Both the position numbers and the translations under genes were made by a program. Shown in pieces: positions 22,944 to 31,989 of a stretch of 64,000 bases of DNA (position 1 is its first letter; each line of letters opens with the position of its first letter). The notes below the pieces were generated by a model. That model made no database searches. It had not been told where the DNA came from and worked only from the letters and a program-made list of their open reading frames with translations. This stretch comes from Thermatribacter sp048814795. Lineage in GTDB: Bacteria; Atribacterota; Atribacteria; Atribacterales; Thermatribacteraceae. The DNA lies in contig CP184673.1 in assembly GCA_048814795.1 (NCBI GenBank), positions 868,001 to 932,000 on the forward strand, given 5' to 3'.

Positions 22944-24827
22944 ATGAGGACACTCAAAGTAGGAGCAAGAATCATACTCGGTTTCTCTATAGTCATTGCC
23001 TGCAGCGTGGTAGCTGGTTATCTGGGCATCCGGCTCTCGCAGGGTGTTTTTCAAAATCTCAACGAAATCTTTGCCGTTCGTCTTCCCAGTGTTGATTATA
23101 TCTTAGAAATCGACCGAGACCTGCAGCAGTTACTGGTGGCAGAACGTTCCCTAATCTTTGCCAAAACCGGTTCAGACGTTTTTAACCAGTTGTTGGAAGA
23201 TTATGAAACGAACTTGAAACAGTCCGAAGAGCGCTGGAATAAATATAAAGCTCTGGCTTCGGAGGCTCAGGAACTGGAACTTATCCCTCAGTACGAAAAA
23301 GCCCGGGAAGAGTGGCTGGCTCTTTCTCGACAGATTGTAGAGGCCAGGAAGGCCGATACCCGTGAGGGCAGGACCCTGGCTTTAGATTTGACCCTGGGGC
23401 AGGCCAGAGAAAAGTTTGAGACCATGCGTAATTACCTGGATGAGCTGACCAATGTCAACCTGGACATCGCCGCGAAGGCAGAGCAAGCTGCTCGAAAAAG
23501 CTATGGCGATAATCTTCTTCTTATCAGTGCTCTGATCGTGCTTCTCGTGGCTATTGCTCTGGCAGTTGCTTTTTTAATCACCAGAGGTATTACGAAACCC
23601 CTCTCTCAGATGGTACGCGTGGCTCAGGCTGTTTCCGAAGGCGATTTAACAGCTCAAGTGGTGGTGAGTTCGGAAGATGAAATTGGGGTCTTAGGGAAGG
23701 CACTGCAGAACATGGTTCTCAATCTCAAGGACCTGGTTAGCCGTATCTTGGAAGGTTCCTCCTCTCTTGCTTCCTCCAGTGAGGAGCTGGCCACATCGGT
23801 TGAGGAGATTTCCAAGGCCACTCAGGAGATAGCCCAGACCATCTCTCAGGTTGCCGAAGGCTCCACCCGCCAGAGTGAGGAGTTGCAGAAAATCAGTGAA
23901 GAAGCAGCTCAGGTTGGAGAAAGAGCTCAGAGGGTGGCTGAGGCCACTCAGCGCAACCTGGAGCTTTTGAACACCATGCAGAAGAACCTCGAGAGGAACC
24001 AGGAAGCCCTGGATCAGATTGGAGAGATGATGCGCAGAACCAGAGAAGAAGGAGTTACCACCAGAGAAGAGGCCCAGAAAGGAAAAGAGTCCCTGCAGAA
24101 GCTCATCGAAAACGTCTCCTCCATTGCCCGGGTGAGTGAAGAGGTGGCAGGAAGCATCCAGGTTCTGGATGAACGCTCTCAGGAAATTGGAAAGATCGTG
24201 GACCTCATCACCGGCATCGCCGAGCAGACCAACCTCCTGGCCCTCAATGCGGCCATCGAAGCCGCCCGAGCTGGTGATGCAGGACGGGGCTTTGCAGTGG
24301 TGGCTGAGGAAGTGCGCAAATTGGCTGAAGAGTCTGCTCAGGCTGCAGAGCAGATTGGAAAGCTGATTGCCGAAATCCAGAAGGACACCCGCTCGGCAGT
24401 GGAGAGCATGCAGAGAGCCCAGAACGAGGTGGAAGCTGGAAACAGGGAAAGTGAGAACGTGGCTTCCAACTTCGACCAGATCCTTGCTGCCATTGAGCGC
24501 CTGGAAAAGGTCATTGAAAACCTGGCTCAATCCCTTGATAATGTGAACCAGACACAACAAGAAACTCAGAGCAGTGCTCAGGAAGTGGTCAAGCGCTCTG
24601 AAGAGAGTGCTGCTCTTACTACTCAGGCTACCGAAGCGTTGGGTCAGATTGTAGAAAGCATTTCCTCTGTGGCTGCAGTTGCTGAGGAAAACGCTGCCTC
24701 CAGCGAAGAGGTCTCTGCTTCCACCGAAGAGCAGAATGCTTCACTCGAGGAAGTCAACTCAGCAGTGCAGCAACTTTCTCAGATGGCCCAGAACCTGCAG
24801 AAACTGATGGAGAGATTCAAAATCTGA
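22944..24827 (+). CDS. Methyl-accepting chemotaxis protein with four-helix-bundle-type sensor
   Basis: About 627 residues. One helix at 10-30, a periplasmic helical sensor to about 190, a second helix (LLLISALIVLLVAIALAVAFLITRG), HAMP (ITKPLSQMVRVAQAVSEGDL) and a long coiled cytoplasmic region. The conserved tip is IAEQTNLLALNAAIEAARAGDAGRGFAVVAEEVRKLAEES. It relays ligand occupancy to CheA/CheW. The ATG at 22944 is favoured over a TTG two codons earlier (GAGGGGG at 22928-22934). From about 23757 to past the terminator the DNA is nearly identical to 43788-44905, the second receptor in the window. Confidence 0.92.
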   Translation: MRTLKVGARIILGFSIVIACSVVAGYLGIRLSQGVFQNLNEIFAVRLPSVDYILEIDRDLQQLLVAERSLIFAKTGSDVFNQLLEDYETNLKQSEERWNKYKALASEAQELELIPQYEKAREEWLALSRQIVEARKADTREGRTLALDLTLGQAREKFETMRNYLDELTNVNLDIAAKAEQAARKSYGDNLLLISALIVLLVAIALAVAFLITRGITKPLSQMVRVAQAVSEGDLTAQVVVSSEDEIGVLGKALQNMVLNLKDLVSRILEGSSSLASSSEELATSVEEISKATQEIAQTISQVAEGSTRQSEELQKISEEAAQVGERAQRVAEATQRNLELLNTMQKNLERNQEALDQIGEMMRRTREEGVTTREEAQKGKESLQKLIENVSSIARVSEEVAGSIQVLDERSQEIGKIVDLITGIAEQTNLLALNAAIEAARAGDAGRGFAVVAEEVRKLAEESAQAAEQIGKLIAEIQKDTRSAVESMQRAQNEVEAGNRESENVASNFDQILAAIERLEKVIENLAQSLDNVNQTQQETQSSAQEVVKRSEESAALTTQATEALGQIVESISSVAAVAEENAASSEEVSASTEEQNASLEEVNSAVQQLSQMAQNLQKLMERFKI

Positions 24828-24849
24828 AAAAAGGGAACAGAGAAAGAGA

Positions 24850-24879
24850 GGTGGGATGGGAACCCATCCCACCTTTTTT
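24850..24879 (+). terminator. Rho-independent terminator of the chemoreceptor gene
   Basis: GGTGGGATGGG/CCCATCCCACC hairpin with a short loop followed by TTTTTT, 22 bp after the stop codon. Confidence 0.9.
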
Positions 24880-24884
24880 GTTTG

Positions 24885-24942
24885 AAGAAGAAAAGGGGTC
24901 GGATCTTTACTTTTTTTGTTTGAAGAAGAAAAGGGGTCGGAT
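24885..24942 (+). repeat. Tandem target repeats, one occupied by IS110
   Basis: GAAGAAGAAAAGGGGTCGGATC occurs intact at about 24885-24905 and again at about 24922-24942, where the second copy is cut by IS110 copy 2 after GGAT. Confidence 0.75.
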
Positions 24943-24984
24943 ACTGTATTAAAAGTCAAGAGTTTTTGAGTTATAGATTTGTTT

Positions 24985-25941
24985 TTAGTTTGCAGTTTTA
25001 TACTCCACAGTAAAAGGTCGCCTGTATCTGAAGATGGAGAAAGCCAAAAGTAAGAGTTTCCTGGCTGCAGCAATTCTGGCAACTTTGTCTGGTTTTCCTG
25101 AATTCTTGAGGTTCTCATAGTGTTTTCGGATGTAAGGGTTATACCTGGCAGCAGAGAGAGTAGCCTGAAAGAGGATTTTCCTCATACGAGAGCTCCCTTG
25201 CTTGCTGATGCGAGATTTTCCATGTACAGAGTTTCCAGATTGACGCTGGATGGGATCTAAACCTGCAAGGGCAGTTATCTGTTTTCTATTGGCATCAGGG
25301 AATTTGAAGAAAAAGACCAAAAGATACAGAGCAGTAACTATTCCAACCCCAGGAATTGATTTAAGAAACTGTAGCATATCTGCCTTTCCACTTTTGATTA
25401 CCAGATCCTCTGCTTTCTTCAGCATTTTTTTCTCCATTGCCTGGTAGCGGCGAATCTCTTCTTTTATGAGGTCACAGGAGTCTTCAGGCAGGTAGGGTTC
25501 TCCTATTAGAGCATCTAAGCTACCCTGAAGGGCTATGCGATTACGCTGAAATATCTGGTATATGTTTAGTATGGATATTACACTTCTGGTCCAGTTGTTT
25601 CTGGGAGTGCTCTCTCCCACATCTTCTCTGCTACCGTAGAGGAAGAGCAATTGGGAATCGCTTTTGTCTGTTTTGGAACGGATACTCTCTACACGCCTTA
25701 AATTGGGAAGGATACCGGGGTTAACCTTTTTGAAGGGTATACTGTTTGCTATGCACAGCTCTTCCAAGCGTCTTGAATAGGTGCTGGTAGGTTCAAATAT
25801 TATTTTTACCTCTTTACCCCTGGATTTTAAGTACTCGTGCAGTTGCGATAGGTGTTCGTCATTGGGAAATGTTTTATGCTTTTTACCGTCAAAGACAACT
25901 AACTCTTGCTTTCCTACGTCAATACCTATACACTTATGCAT
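24985..25941 (-). CDS. IS110-family DEDD transposase, copy 2
   Basis: 318 residues, identical to the product of 15627-16583, with the same DEDD acidic residues (IGIDVGKQE, FEPTSTY, SKTDKSDSQ) and C-terminal serine region (SRISKQGSSRMRKIL). Identity between copies and intact reading frames imply recent movement. Confidence 0.93.
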   Translation of the reverse strand: MHKCIGIDVGKQELVVFDGKKHKTFPNDEHLSQLHEYLKSRGKEVKIIFEPTSTYSRRLEELCIANSIPFKKVNPGILPNLRRVESIRSKTDKSDSQLLFLYGSREDVGESTPRNNWTRSVISILNIYQIFQRNRIALQGSLDALIGEPYLPEDSCDLIKEEIRRYQAMEKKMLKKAEDLVIKSGKADMLQFLKSIPGVGIVTALYLLVFFFKFPDANRKQITALAGLDPIQRQSGNSVHGKSRISKQGSSRMRKILFQATLSAARYNPYIRKHYENLKNSGKPDKVARIAAARKLLLLAFSIFRYRRPFTVEYKTAN

Positions 25942-25957
25942 GGGGTTACCTCCATCA

Positions 25958-26140
25958 TCTGGTAGTGATGGAGCGTAAAGAGGGCTGCCCTCCGTACCCT
26001 ACCTCGTAAACTCGGGCCGAGGTCCTGCCTCGCCCTTGATACTGTTCGAGTTGGCGGAGGGTGGTCCATCTGACCCACGGCTCAACATCACTAATTCTAA
26101 TGCCGACCCGGTCTTTAACGACCCACCCTTACCTCCATCC
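25958..26140 (-). ncRNA. Candidate IS110 bridge RNA, copy 2
   Basis: Equivalent to 16600-16782 with one substitution (26082). All four guide-like segments are unchanged (target guides at about 26110-26119 and 26068-26076, donor guides at about 26038-26045 and 25992-25997). Confidence 0.65.
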
Positions 26141-26186
26141 TGAAGATAGTATAAAACACTCCAACTTCTACAATAATGTACGGGAT

Positions 26187-26381
26187 CTTTACTTTTTGTG
26201 TTTTTGGGTTGGGGAAAAGCGAGACCCTGAAACAAGTTCAGGGTGACCGTGACCCCTGGTCACGGTCAGTTCAGGGTGACCACGACAAAGGTCGTGGTCA
26301 GTTCAGGGTCTGTTGTTTCGGAATCTTGCTCTTTTTCAGTGTCTCTCTTTTTCACAATCTCGGTGTTGGCATCAAAACACA
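26187..26381. repeat. Target repeat remainder and palindrome cluster
   Basis: CTTTACTTTTTGTG, then CCTGAAACAAGTTCAGGGTGAC, GACCGTGACCcctGGTCACGGTC and GACCACGACaaagGTCGTGGTC separated by AGTTCAGGGTGAC boxes. The cluster runs into a decapitated HD-GYP gene. Confidence 0.7.
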
Positions 26382-26717
26382 AAGTGGGAAACGATCAAAA
26401 AGCATCCTGAGATAGGCTACCGCATTGCCCGCTCTACGGAGGAATTTGTCCATGTGGCTGAAGTAATCTGGTCGCACCACGAGCGCTGGGATGGCAAGGG
26501 ATACCCCCGGGGCCTGCGGGGTGAGGGAATCCCGTTTTTAGCGCGCATCATGGCCATTATTGACGCTTATGAAGCCATGCGCAATGGCAGAGCCTACAAA
26601 AAACCCCTTTCCCGGGAAGAGATCCTGGCGGAGCTCCGGAAGAACGCCGGAAAACAGTTTGATCCCCGGATCGCCGAGGTTTTTATCTCCCTGCTTGAGC
26701 GAGGAGTTCTGGATTGA
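26382..26717 (+). pseudogene. HD-GYP domain protein, C-terminal remnant
   Basis: Reads KHPEIGYRIARSTEEFVHVAEVIWSHHERWDGKGYPRGLRGEGIP...ARIMAIIDAYEAMRNGRAYKKPLSREEIL. This is the second half of a cyclic-di-GMP phosphodiesterase domain, including the His pair and the GYP motif. The metal-binding HD half and any sensor are missing, replaced by repeats and the IS110 copy. It resembles the intact PAS/HD-GYP protein at 34779-36020. Not expected to be active. Confidence 0.85.
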
Positions 26718-26732
26718 CTTTTTAGGTCTGCT

Positions 26733-27314
26733 TTAACCTGTGACCTTTACTGCTTTTCTCCCTTCCCGAAAGGCTCTCAGGTTTTCTTCTTCTTTTTTGC
26801 CCCAGAATACCTTGAGGATAGCCTCTTCCCAGAGCTTTTCTTCCTGCACCGGGAAAACCCTGCTAAAGGCTCCAAGTAGCAACGTGTTTGTGAAACGGGG
26901 ATCACCCAATTTCAGGCTCATTTCGGTAGCCGGAATGGTGAAGAGCTTGAATCCGGCTTTCTCAAGGAGCGAGGGAACATTCTGAGGATAGTCGCTGGCA
27001 CTGGTTCCCGGTGGATAGAGTTGAAAGCGGTTCAAAAACACCGCTCCCCCGATTTTGAGGTAGGGAATGTAGCGCAGGGCCTCCATCTCTTCAAAGGCAA
27101 TCATGAAGTCGGCTTCACCCCGCTGCAAGAGAGGTGCATAAGCTTCCTCGCCGAAGCGGAGATAGGTTACCACGCTTCCTCCCCGCTGGGCCATGCCGTG
27201 CACTTCTGATTGACATACCATGAGCCCCTGCTGGAGCAACACTTCAGCGATGATTTCACTGGCCCTGAGAATTCCCATTCCTCCCACGCCGCAGAGCACG
27301 ATGCTTCCCCGCAT
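26733..27314 (-). CDS. iorB: Indolepyruvate:ferredoxin oxidoreductase, beta subunit
   Basis: 193 residues from the ATG at 27314, which overlaps the iorA stop (TAATG). SIVLCGVGGMGILRASEIIAEVLLQQGL and SEVHGMAQRGGSVVTYLRFG are the standard IorB (gamma-domain) signatures. With IorA it oxidatively decarboxylates aryl pyruvates from aromatic amino acids to aryl-CoA, reducing ferredoxin, in the cytoplasm of fermenting anaerobes. An upstream in-frame extension within iorA is not needed. Confidence 0.92.
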   Translation of the reverse strand: MRGSIVLCGVGGMGILRASEIIAEVLLQQGLMVCQSEVHGMAQRGGSVVTYLRFGEEAYAPLLQRGEADFMIAFEEMEALRYIPYLKIGGAVFLNRFQLYPPGTSASDYPQNVPSLLEKAGFKLFTIPATEMSLKLGDPRFTNTLLLGAFSRVFPVQEEKLWEEAILKVFWGKKEEENLRAFREGRKAVKVTG

Positions 27315-29053
27315 TATGAGTTCACCTCCTCGATGGCTCCGAAAGGACACAGAGTAGCGCACACTCCACACCCTGCACAGCGCTCAGCAGCAATGCGAAT
27401 GGTCTCTCCCCTCTTTTCAATAGCTGGGCATCCGGTGCTGGCACACAGTCCGCAGAGCTGACAGAGCGTTTCATTCACGGTGAAAGGCTGGTTTCTGGTT
27501 TTTCTTTTAAGCTGGCAGAGACCCTCAGCCACAATCAGGGTGGGGTGGGGTGCCTGAAAGGCTTCCTGAAGGGTTGCTTTGAGTTTTTCAAGGTGATAGG
27601 CATTAATTTTTTCCACCCGGGGGACTCCCACCGCTTTCCCCAGTTCCAGAAAGTCCAGACGCACTGTTTCTTCCCCGGAAAGAGTTCTTCCCGTTGCCGG
27701 GTGTTCCTGCCCTCCGGTCATGGCAGTGGTGCCGTTATCCAGGATGAGCACCACGATGGGGGTCTGGTTGTACACTGCATCGATCAGGGGAGGGATGCCG
27801 TTGTGTATGAAGGTGGAATCTCCGATCACCGCTACCACCCGGAGCTCGGGATGGGCACGCTTTATTCCTTCGGCAACAGAGATGGATGCACCCATGCAGA
27901 TGCAGGTATCCATGGCAGAGAGGGGAGGCAGAGTTCCCAGGGTGTAACAGCCGATATCCCCGCAGACGGTTGCTCCCAGGTCCTTGAGCACCTTGAATAC
28001 TCCGCGGTGGGGACAGCCAGCGCAGAGCACCGGCGGGCGGGGAAGCAGATATTCGTCAAAAGTCAGGTATTCCTTTTTCTTTTCGGGGAACAGGGCTTCC
28101 ACGATGACATCCGGGGTTATTTCGCCAATACCTGGAAAAATTTCCCGACCCCTGACCGCTATTCCGGCAGCCCTGATTTCCAGCTCCCAGATAGGGTCCA
28201 GCTCTTCAAGCACCAGAAGCTTTTCCACCTGCTGGGAAAAGGTGCGGATTTTTTCCAGAGGCAGGGGATAACTTACTCCCAGTTTCAGAATGGAAACCGA
28301 AGGTGCCACCTCGCGCAGGTAGCTGTAAAGCACTCCTCCGGTGATAACTCCTAAGGAAGTATCTCGGAGCTCTATGCGGTTGAGAGGTGTTTCTTCCACC
28401 CACTGTTGCAGCCGTTGCAGGCGCTTCTCAACTTCCTGACGCCGGGTGCGGGCATAAGCAGGAATCATCACGTACTTGGGGGCGCATTTTTGATAGGGCC
28501 GCACCGGGACGGTTTTTCGCTCTCCCGGGATGACCACACCCCGGCTGTGGGAAATGCGGGTGGTGGAGCGCACCAGCACCGGGGTGTCAAACTCCTCGGA
28601 GATCTCAAAAGCCAGACGGGCAAATTCCAGCGCTTCAGCGCTGCTTGAGGGCTCCAGACAGGGAACCTTGGCAAAGAAAGCGTAATTGCGCGAATCCTGC
28701 TCGTTCTGGGAAGAATGCATCCCCGGATCATCAGCCACAATACAGACCAGACCAGCGTTCACTCCGGTGTAAGAGAGAGTCATCAAGGCGTCGCTGGCCA
28801 CGTTCAGCCCCACATGCTTCATGGTGGCCAGGGCTCTTTTTCCACCGATTGCGGCACCGGCAGCAACCTCAAAAGCCACCTTTTCGTTGGGACACCACCG
28901 GGAGTGGACCTCGCGGTACCGACTCAGGAACTCAAGGATTTCCGTGCTGGGAGTTCCAGGGTATCCCGCGGCTATTTCCACTCCTCCTTCGTAGGCTCCT
29001 CGGGCAAAGGCCTGGTTACCGAGCATTATTTCTTTGCGGATTTCTTTCCCCAA
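27314..29053 (-). CDS. iorA: Indolepyruvate:ferredoxin oxidoreductase, alpha subunit
   Basis: About 579 residues. N-terminal pyrimidine-binding domain (GAYEGGVEIAAGYPGTPSTEI), a central transketolase-like domain, the TPP-binding segment (CAGCPHRGVF, GDIGCYTLG, AVIGDSTFIHNGIPPLIDAVYNQ) and a C-terminal 2[4Fe-4S] ferredoxin domain (CQLCGLCASTGCP and CAGCGVCATLCP). The likely start is the TTG at 29053, since GGAGGT stands 7 bases upstream; an ATG at 29026 is the alternative. The operon iorA-iorB is transcribed away from the OLD-like ATPase gene. Confidence 0.95.
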   Translation of the reverse strand: MGKEIRKEIMLGNQAFARGAYEGGVEIAAGYPGTPSTEILEFLSRYREVHSRWCPNEKVAFEVAAGAAIGGKRALATMKHVGLNVASDALMTLSYTGVNAGLVCIVADDPGMHSSQNEQDSRNYAFFAKVPCLEPSSSAEALEFARLAFEISEEFDTPVLVRSTTRISHSRGVVIPGERKTVPVRPYQKCAPKYVMIPAYARTRRQEVEKRLQRLQQWVEETPLNRIELRDTSLGVITGGVLYSYLREVAPSVSILKLGVSYPLPLEKIRTFSQQVEKLLVLEELDPIWELEIRAAGIAVRGREIFPGIGEITPDVIVEALFPEKKKEYLTFDEYLLPRPPVLCAGCPHRGVFKVLKDLGATVCGDIGCYTLGTLPPLSAMDTCICMGASISVAEGIKRAHPELRVVAVIGDSTFIHNGIPPLIDAVYNQTPIVVLILDNGTTAMTGGQEHPATGRTLSGEETVRLDFLELGKAVGVPRVEKINAYHLEKLKATLQEAFQAPHPTLIVAEGLCQLKRKTRNQPFTVNETLCQLCGLCASTGCPAIEKRGETIRIAAERCAGCGVCATLCPFGAIEEVNS

Positions 29054-29309
29054 GGCTTGAACCTCCTGATGATTTTTCTGGATTTTAGAGGAAGGAGAAA
29101 AGAAAGTCAAACCCTCTGCACCGCTTTTTGCGCCTACCCTGTGCTCGGGCGCCGTTTCTTCCCCGACAACTTAGACTACAACTGGGTGCACAACATCAGG
29201 TGGTTTTGCGAGCGATTCACAGTTTGAAAGGATTTCCCTCTTTTGAAAGCCAGCCTGAGGGAGGAAGAGCCTTCCGGGCAAAGCCGCAAAAAGGTTTAAT
29301 AAACTATCA
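29054..29309. other. Upstream region of iorAB, no gene seen
   Basis: About 250 bp without a credible frame; it probably holds the iorA promoter on the minus strand. Confidence 0.4.
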
Positions 29310-29396
29310 TTACTCCTTCAGGTCGTCAGTCGTTTTTACATTATTCAGCACCTTTTCGCTTTCTTGAATGCTCTTTGGCTTACCGGTATTATCCAT
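29310..29396 (-). CDS. Possible 28-residue protein
   Basis: ATG at 29396 with AAAAGGAG five bases upstream opens MDNTGKPKSIQESEKVLNNV and further to TAA at 29310. Hydrophilic, no family recognised. The ribosome-binding site is excellent, which is the only reason to list it. Confidence 0.35.
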   Translation of the reverse strand: MDNTGKPKSIQESEKVLNNVKTTDDLKE

Positions 29397-29671
29397 GATA
29401 ACTCCTTTTAAGCCGCTACATACCTTTAGCTGATTTACTGAAATCGTGGAGCATTGCCGGAAGAAGTATTAAAATTAAGAGGAGAAGCCAGACGAGGGGA
29501 AAGCTTAGCGAGGAGCAAATAAGCACAATAGCTGAACTGCTGAAAGAAGGAAACCCTCGTTTCTGATGCTTTTGAGAAATTCACAGTAGGATAATAGTTT
29601 TATAGATGTTTTTGGGATGAGGAAAGAGAGATAAAGGGGTAGGGAAGGATTTTAAAGTAAGGGGGATAAGC
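29397..29671. other. Intergenic region with possible recombinase-type helix-turn-helix remnant
   Basis: On the plus strand about 29430-29566 one frame, lacking a start codon, reads GKLSEEQISTIAELLKEGNP before a stop. This is reminiscent of the linker preceding the helix-turn-helix of serine recombinases. Too short to assign. A GGGGGA precedes the GTG of the next gene. Confidence 0.25.
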
Positions 29672-31750
29672 GTGAAGGTAAAGAAGATAAGATTTAAAAA
29701 TATAGGACCCATTGAAAGTTTAGAAGTAGACCTTTCTACTAATGAAGAAAACTCCTGTCCCGTGGTGCTTGTAGGACTTAACGGGAGCGGAAAATCTACG
29801 ATATTAAGCTACATTGCCGATGCTTTTATTGAATTTAAAAGGTACTTTTATGAAGACATAGAAGCAGAACCTCAGAAGTACTTCAAGCTTAGCAGTTTAT
29901 CCTACGTAACGCGTGGTAAGAACTACGGATTTTGCGAAATAATATTCACGGAGAAAGATAAGGAATATTTTTACAGCGAAGTTCTGAGTTTATTAAAGTG
30001 GGAGAAATTCAAGGAAGAGTATGAGAAAGGAAAGATAAGCATAAAAGGGTTTAATTTGCTAAATTCTAAGTTTAAAGAAGGAAGAATGCAGAAGTCTTAT
30101 AGCAGGGAAAAAGAGCTAAAAGAGGTAATAGATAGCAACGTTTTTCTTTATTTCCCTTGGAACAGGACAGAGATACCAGCATGGATTAACAAAGAAGGAG
30201 TAAAGATTTCATTTAGAAGAATGGAGAGGTTTATAAACCGTTCTTATCGAAATATAGTTAATTTGGGTAATTTTGAAGAGTTATATTCCTGGATTTTAGA
30301 TGTAATCCTGGATGAGCATTTATACCATCAACAGATAAGCTACGATTCGAGCTTGAGTAAGAATTTAAATCTTATAATAGACGCAGTACTGAGTAACAAA
30401 AAGCATCATCAAAATGAGCGAATAAGATTTAATATAGGGAGAAGAGAGATGGGAAGCCGGATAAGTATTGTGAAAGATCAGTTAAACGAAAAAGGAGAAA
30501 TCGCAGACACAAAGCAACTTTCTCCTACAATTTTCCATCTCTCAAGTGGCGAGAGTTCACTTCTCAATATCTTTGCTTCGATATTGATGGACTACGATAG
30601 GCAGCGGAGAGTTAGAGAAGATCTTTCTTTCTCTTTTTCTTTGGAAGATATAACAGGGATTGTATTAATAGATGAAGCAGATTTGCATCTGCATGTGAAT
30701 TTACAAGTGGAAGTGTTTCCCAAATTATTAAAACTCTTTCCTGGTATTCAATTTATCATTACAACCCAGTCTCCATTTTTAGTTTATGGACTTCAGGAAA
30801 GATTGCAGAATGAGTTGAAGATTATAGAGCTGCCAAAGGGAGACTTAATAAATGCCGAAAGATTTACAGAATTTAAGAATGCTTTGGAAAAATTTAATGA
30901 AATAGGAGAAAGTTTCCGAAAGCAAAAAGAAGCCCTGGAAGAAAAAATTAAGAGCATGACTAAACCCTTAATAATTACAGAAGGCAAAACTGACTGGATG
31001 ATTTTAGAAAAAGCGAAGGGAAAGTTAAACATAGACTTAGATATTGATTTTTATAAGCCACAGAAAGATCTTGGAAAAGATAACTTGATAAAAATGTGTG
31101 AATATTTCTCTAAGATTAATCAATCAAAGCCGTTGATATTCATATTTGATAGAGATTTAAATGAAAGAGATACTAAAAAAGTAATGGATGATTCTAAGGG
31201 ATATAAGTGTTGGGAGAATAATGTTTTTTCATTTGTTCTTCCTGTTCCATCTCATAGAAAGGAATACACAAATATTAGTATTGAAATGTTTTTTAGGGAC
31301 GAAGAAATTAAAACCCAGGATCAGGAAGACAGAAGGCTGTTTTTCACCAATGAAGTAGAGAAAATAGTTAATTCAACCACAGGTAAGTTTGAAAAATATA
31401 AAATAATATCCCCAAATACCAATGACGAATTTTCCAAAAAGATATTATCAAATGACGTTGATAAGGTAGAAGACGAAAGTGGTAGAAAAAAAGCTTTAAC
31501 AAAGACTAAGTTCGCCGAGTATATCTATAAAGATGTCTCTCCCTTTAATTCTTTTGACTTTACAGAGTTTAAAAAAATATTCCAAATAATAGAGAAAATT
31601 CTTAAGGAAAACAACCACGCCCGAAATATTTACCGCAAAAATAGACGATTCGATTTTAAAAGTATCGGAGAATGTAAATCCAGCAAGGAGCGAAAAGAGG
31701 GTAGGTCTTTATTTTTTGGGTTTTTCCCAATTCCCTGCTATAACTGCTGA
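29672..31750 (+). CDS. OLD-like AAA ATPase with Toprim-like C-terminal domain
   Basis: 692 residues. It starts at GTG with GGGGGA upstream. The N-terminal ABC-type ATPase has Walker A VGLNGSGKST (residues 34-43), the signature LSSGESSLLNI, and Walker B IVLIDEADLHLH (about 329-340). TTQSPFLVYG completes the head domain. After residue 430, LIITEGKTDWMILEKA and LIFIFDRDLNE fit the Glu and DxD strands of a Toprim nuclease. OLD-like proteins are defence nucleases. The last 25 or so codons run into dispersed-repeat sequence (GGTCTTTATTTTTTGGG at about 31705), so the native C-terminus may have been altered. No partner gene is adjacent. Confidence 0.75.
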   Translation: MKVKKIRFKNIGPIESLEVDLSTNEENSCPVVLVGLNGSGKSTILSYIADAFIEFKRYFYEDIEAEPQKYFKLSSLSYVTRGKNYGFCEIIFTEKDKEYFYSEVLSLLKWEKFKEEYEKGKISIKGFNLLNSKFKEGRMQKSYSREKELKEVIDSNVFLYFPWNRTEIPAWINKEGVKISFRRMERFINRSYRNIVNLGNFEELYSWILDVILDEHLYHQQISYDSSLSKNLNLIIDAVLSNKKHHQNERIRFNIGRREMGSRISIVKDQLNEKGEIADTKQLSPTIFHLSSGESSLLNIFASILMDYDRQRRVREDLSFSFSLEDITGIVLIDEADLHLHVNLQVEVFPKLLKLFPGIQFIITTQSPFLVYGLQERLQNELKIIELPKGDLINAERFTEFKNALEKFNEIGESFRKQKEALEEKIKSMTKPLIITEGKTDWMILEKAKGKLNIDLDIDFYKPQKDLGKDNLIKMCEYFSKINQSKPLIFIFDRDLNERDTKKVMDDSKGYKCWENNVFSFVLPVPSHRKEYTNISIEMFFRDEEIKTQDQEDRRLFFTNEVEKIVNSTTGKFEKYKIISPNTNDEFSKKILSNDVDKVEDESGRKKALTKTKFAEYIYKDVSPFNSFDFTEFKKIFQIIEKILKENNHARNIYRKNRRFDFKSIGECKSSKERKEGRSLFFGFFPIPCYNC

Positions 31751-31989
31751 TGACAAAATCATCTCAAAGCCTGCAAACGCTTCTCAGCACCGTTCCTGGT
31801 TTGCAAGCAGTCAGCATGTTACTGGCATTATTCTAATCCACAAGTAAATATTAACCCCACCACTGCGGACCTGAAAGCGCTAACCCTGCTTTGCTGAACT
31901 GGTGATAGTGTTAACAACTGCGGTGGAGAGCAAAAACCTAGAAGGGAAAACTTGACTCTGAACTTCACGCAAGTTTTCATCTACAGGCT
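31751..31989. other. Short intergenic stretch, nothing recognised
   Basis: Holds the tail of a target-type repeat at its left edge and no credible gene. Confidence 0.4.

Larger units (their letters stand above)
24943..26182 (-). mobile_element. IS110-family insertion sequence, copy 2
   Basis: Same 1240-bp length as copy 1. The flanking core is GGAT on both sides (24939-24942, 26183-26186), where copy 1 has AGAT on both sides, showing that the core comes from the target. Differences from copy 1 are a few bases, two in non-coding DNA (for example T for C at 26082). The left flank is one of two tandem target repeats. Confidence 0.85.

Noticed and set aside
23691..24560. Long antisense frames opposite both chemoreceptor signalling domains
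   Set aside because: They are codon-bias shadows of the receptor genes; identical in both copies because the DNA is.
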